NCBI GenBank assembly: GCA_900548875.1
Contig: URMA01000026.1
Coordinates: 1 to 34,268 of the forward strand
Direction of reading: 5' to 3'
Source: an uncultured Porphyromonadaceae bacterium
Lineage (GTDB): Bacteria > Bacteroidota > Bacteroidia > Bacteroidales > Muribaculaceae
DNA length: 34,268 nucleotides
Of the stretch, positions 32,442 to 34,268 are shown one piece after another. Within the stretch, counting starts at the first letter, position 1; each line of letters begins with the position of its first letter. A model generated the notes under the pieces. The model saw nothing but the letters and a program-made list of their open reading frames with translations. It did not search any database and was not told the origin of the DNA. A program made the position numbers and the translations under genes.

Positions 32442-33163
32442 AACGCATTTTACGGATAGCCGCATTGCTGCTCTTCCTGCTGCCCGGTATCGCCAAGGCG
32501 CAGTGGACTTTCGATATAGTCTCCGTCGAAGCCTACATCAACGACCACAAGAAGCAGCGCAGCCTGTTGTTGGCCCGCAGTACCTTGGAGTACAGCAACA
32601 AACTGTTGCACGAATACAGCTGTAAGGAAGTCGGGGGCTATAAAGAGCTGAATATCGACCTTGACCGGTACACCCGTGCGTTCGATGTCATCGACGTCAT
32701 GTACCAGTCGTTGCGCACGGTGCTGAACGTCAAGAATACCTACACATCGGTCAGCGACCGTATCGGCGACTATAAATCATTGTTGGAGGATTTCAATGCG
32801 AAGATATTGAAACGGGGACGCATCGAATCCGCAGATACCCTGATTATCTCCATCAATGCGAGGGGGCTGAGGGCGATTGCCCGTGAGGGGGAACAGCTCT
32901 ACAAGTCCGTGAGCGACCTCGTGCTGTATGCCACCGGAGCGGCAGCCTGCTCGACCTCCGACCTGCTGATGGTGTTGGAGGCCATCAACCGCTCATTGGA
33001 CAACATCGAGCGGCATCTGAACCGTGCGTATTTCGAGACATGGCGGTATATACAGGTGCGTATCGGCTATTGGAAGGCAAAGGTATATCGCTCCCGCACC
33101 ATGCGGGAGATTCTCGATGACGCCTTCGGGCGTTGGCGCGGAGCCGGAAGACTGGATTATTAA
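32438..33163 (+). CDS. Exported conjugation-operon protein, TraI-like position
   Basis: A 241-residue protein with a signal peptide (ILRIAALLLFLLPGIAKAQ). The rest is predominantly helical with short heptad-like runs (YKSLLEDFNAKILKRG, LLMVLEAINRSLDNIERHLNRAYF). It occupies the slot of the TraI/DUF4141-type periplasmic helical proteins of CTnDOT operons, though I see no direct sequence signature. The ATGA overlap with the previous gene (32438-32441) indicates coupled translation. The mature part has no extra membrane helix. Confidence 0.7.
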   Translation: MKRILRIAALLLFLLPGIAKAQWTFDIVSVEAYINDHKKQRSLLLARSTLEYSNKLLHEYSCKEVGGYKELNIDLDRYTRAFDVIDVMYQSLRTVLNVKNTYTSVSDRIGDYKSLLEDFNAKILKRGRIESADTLIISINARGLRAIAREGEQLYKSVSDLVLYATGAAACSTSDLLMVLEAINRSLDNIERHLNRAYFETWRYIQVRIGYWKAKVYRSRTMREILDDAFGRWRGAGRLDY

Positions 33164-33181
33164 CGACAAAAAGAGAAGAAT

Positions 33182-33949
33182 ATGAACAGAAAACTATTAC
33201 TCATGGCGGTGGCGGTCACCGTAACGACAGCCGTACACGCACAGTATGTAACGTACAACCATGATTCGCCGAAGCAGAATCAGGTAACGGTCATGGAGAC
33301 CGGTACGGGCGCACTCTCGCCCGACCTCTATTATTCCGTGCTGCACAACAAATACAAGAAGTCGGCAGCGGCCAAAAACAAGCTCTCGTTCCGCACGCTT
33401 GCCGGTATCAATCTCTACAACCAGGTGGACGAAGCGGAAGCCATTGATTCGGTCTTGGTCAAGCGGGCGAAGGTCGAGGCGTTGAACGTTGCCGACCGGC
33501 AGGTGGACATCGCATGGCTTGCCGAGGGCGATAAGGTCAGCGGACAGATGGAGCGGTTCCGGCGCAACATCGACCGTATTCTCCTGTCCGGTGGCACTCC
33601 GGCCGACAAGGAACGGTGGACGGAATACTACCACGTCTATCAGTGTGCCATCAAAGCCACGAAAGACGCCTATATGCCCAATACCCAGCGAAAGAAGGAG
33701 TATCTGCGCATTTACGAGGATGTGGCACGGCAGAACGAGATTTTAGTGGGCTACCTTGCCAAGCGTCAGAACGCAACGGTGACGAATGCACTGCTGAACG
33801 CAACGGACAACCGTACCCTGCATAAAGGCGGTATTGTCCGCAATGCCATGAGCCGGTGGCAGGAATCACGCCTTGCGGTGCGTGGTTCGCAATCGGGCAG
33901 CAACGGAAACGGCGAAGATGACAACGAGAGTGTAAACAGAGGGAAATAA
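33182..33949 (+). CDS. Exported conjugation-operon protein (possibly DUF5045)
   Basis: A 255-residue protein with an N-terminal signal peptide (LLLMAVAVTVTTAVHAQ). The body is charged and helical, with KVEALNVADRQVDIAWLAEGDKVSGQMERFRRNID, and a disordered Gly/Asn/Asp-rich tail (SGSNGNGEDDNESVN). It sits just before the TraJ-like gene, 18 bp after the previous one. The position and length recall DUF5045 proteins of Bacteroides ICEs, but this assignment is from memory and uncertain. Confidence 0.65.
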   Translation: MNRKLLLMAVAVTVTTAVHAQYVTYNHDSPKQNQVTVMETGTGALSPDLYYSVLHNKYKKSAAAKNKLSFRTLAGINLYNQVDEAEAIDSVLVKRAKVEALNVADRQVDIAWLAEGDKVSGQMERFRRNIDRILLSGGTPADKERWTEYYHVYQCAIKATKDAYMPNTQRKKEYLRIYEDVARQNEILVGYLAKRQNATVTNALLNATDNRTLHKGGIVRNAMSRWQESRLAVRGSQSGSNGNGEDDNESVNRGK

Positions 33950-33961
33950 AAAGACAGGGCT

Positions 33962-34268
33962 ATGGCAAACGGAGATATACTTTCGGATTTCGGCATCAAC
34001 CTGTTGGAGGAGGAAATAGATGATGTCATCTTTCAGACCAACGAGTTTCTGACTGACGCGACTTTTACCGGTGCGCAGGGACCTTTTTGGTGGATATTGC
34101 AGATGTGCATGGCACTCGCGGCACTGTTCTCCATCGTCATGGCGGCAGGTATCGCCTACAAGATGATGGTAAAGCACGAGCCGTTGGACGTGATGAAGCT
34201 GTTTAGGCCGCTTGCCGTGTCGATTATCATCTGCTGGTGGTATCCGCCTGCGGACACGGGTATGGCGG
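33962..34268 (+). CDS. traJ: TraJ-like conjugative transposon membrane protein (5' part, runs off the window)
   Basis: The first 102 codons of a polytopic membrane protein are seen. After a soluble N terminus (MANGDILSDFGINLLEEEIDDVIFQTNEFLTDA) comes a first hydrophobic helix (WILQMCMALAALFSIVMAAGIAYKMM) and then RPLAVSIIICWWYP, the second. This matches the start of TraJ-like VirB6-type channel proteins in Bacteroides ICEs. It begins 12 bp after the preceding stop codon. Everything beyond residue 102 is outside the window. Confidence 0.8.
   Translation, partial: MANGDILSDFGINLLEEEIDDVIFQTNEFLTDATFTGAQGPFWWILQMCMALAALFSIVMAAGIAYKMMVKHEPLDVMKLFRPLAVSIIICWWYPPADTGMA

Larger units (their letters stand above)
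10080..34268 (+). mobile_element. CTnDOT-superfamily integrative and conjugative element (left part, runs off the window)
   Basis: Integrase, HTH_17 protein, RepA-like ATPase, primase-like protein and a TraE-TraF-TraG-TraJ type operon make this a Bacteroidetes ICE. The left boundary lies between uvrC (9622) and the integrase-proximal repeats (about 10250) and is set here only approximately. The right end is outside the window. Relaxase and coupling genes of the ICE are not seen in this part. A smaller element is nested in its traG at about 18311-28541. Confidence 0.85.

Overview
The window reads as a Bacteroidales chromosome (Bacteroides/Phocaeicola/Prevotella type) with one foreign-looking end. 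Most of it shows Bacteroidetes habits: TAnnTTTG -7 promoter elements, a fused SpmA/SpmB-like protein, the ybeY-mnmG-apt-uvrC gene order, and CTnDOT-like integrase and Tra proteins. The first ~1.7 kb differs. It carries a Lachnospiraceae-style LytR-CpsA-Psr (LCP) gene, joined through a ~80 bp scrap of tatD to the 5' part of a Bacteroidetes alkD-like gene, with short shared sequence at both joints. That end is probably a chimera (assembly or amplification artefact) or, less likely, a real illegitimate join.

Layout. 1-1.77 kb: LCP gene, tatD scrap and alkD 5' fragment. 2.0-9.6 kb: host core genes: rubredoxin, a GIN-repeat lipoprotein, the SpmAB-like membrane protein, ybeY, mnmG, apt and uvrC. 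A perfect 16-bp parS-type palindrome lies between mnmG and apt. 9.65-10.0 kb: a small XRE-type regulator. From about 10.1 kb to beyond the window end: an integrative and conjugative element (ICE) of the CTnDOT superfamily. It has a tyrosine integrase, a hypothetical gene, an HTH_17 protein, a RepA-like ATPase, a CHC2/TOPRIM primase-like protein, then a tra operon (membrane protein, two TraE-like DUF4134 proteins, TraF-like DUF4133 protein, TraG ATPase, three exported proteins, start of a TraJ-like membrane protein).

Nested inside the ICE is a second element of about 10.2 kb (about 18311-28541). It has inserted in traG directly after the Walker A codons. It has its own multi-HTH protein, tyrosine integrase, second HTH_17 protein, replication-like wHTH protein, a repeat- and hairpin-rich oriT candidate and a MobV-type relaxase, so it looks like an integrative mobilizable element (IME). 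Its right half is an AT-rich cargo operon on the minus strand: XRE regulator, DprA-like SLOG protein, HAD phosphatase, and an 821-aa protein ending in a ComF-like phosphoribosyltransferase domain. A TACACAATT-centred palindrome sits between the -33 and -7 elements of the operon promoter, directly upstream of the regulator gene.

How they work together (inference). The ICE would normally move itself, but its TraG P-loop ATPase is split by the IME. Transfer should be blocked until the IME excises, unless another TraG is present. The IME supplies integration and mobilization functions and carries the DprA-HAD-PRTase module. That module is the best candidate for an under-described system: all three enzyme families handle nucleotides, nucleotide derivatives or DNA, the genes are nearly contiguous with overlapping or 2-bp junctions, they are autoregulated in appearance, and they ride on a mobile element. 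This is the pattern expected of an anti-phage or other conflict module.
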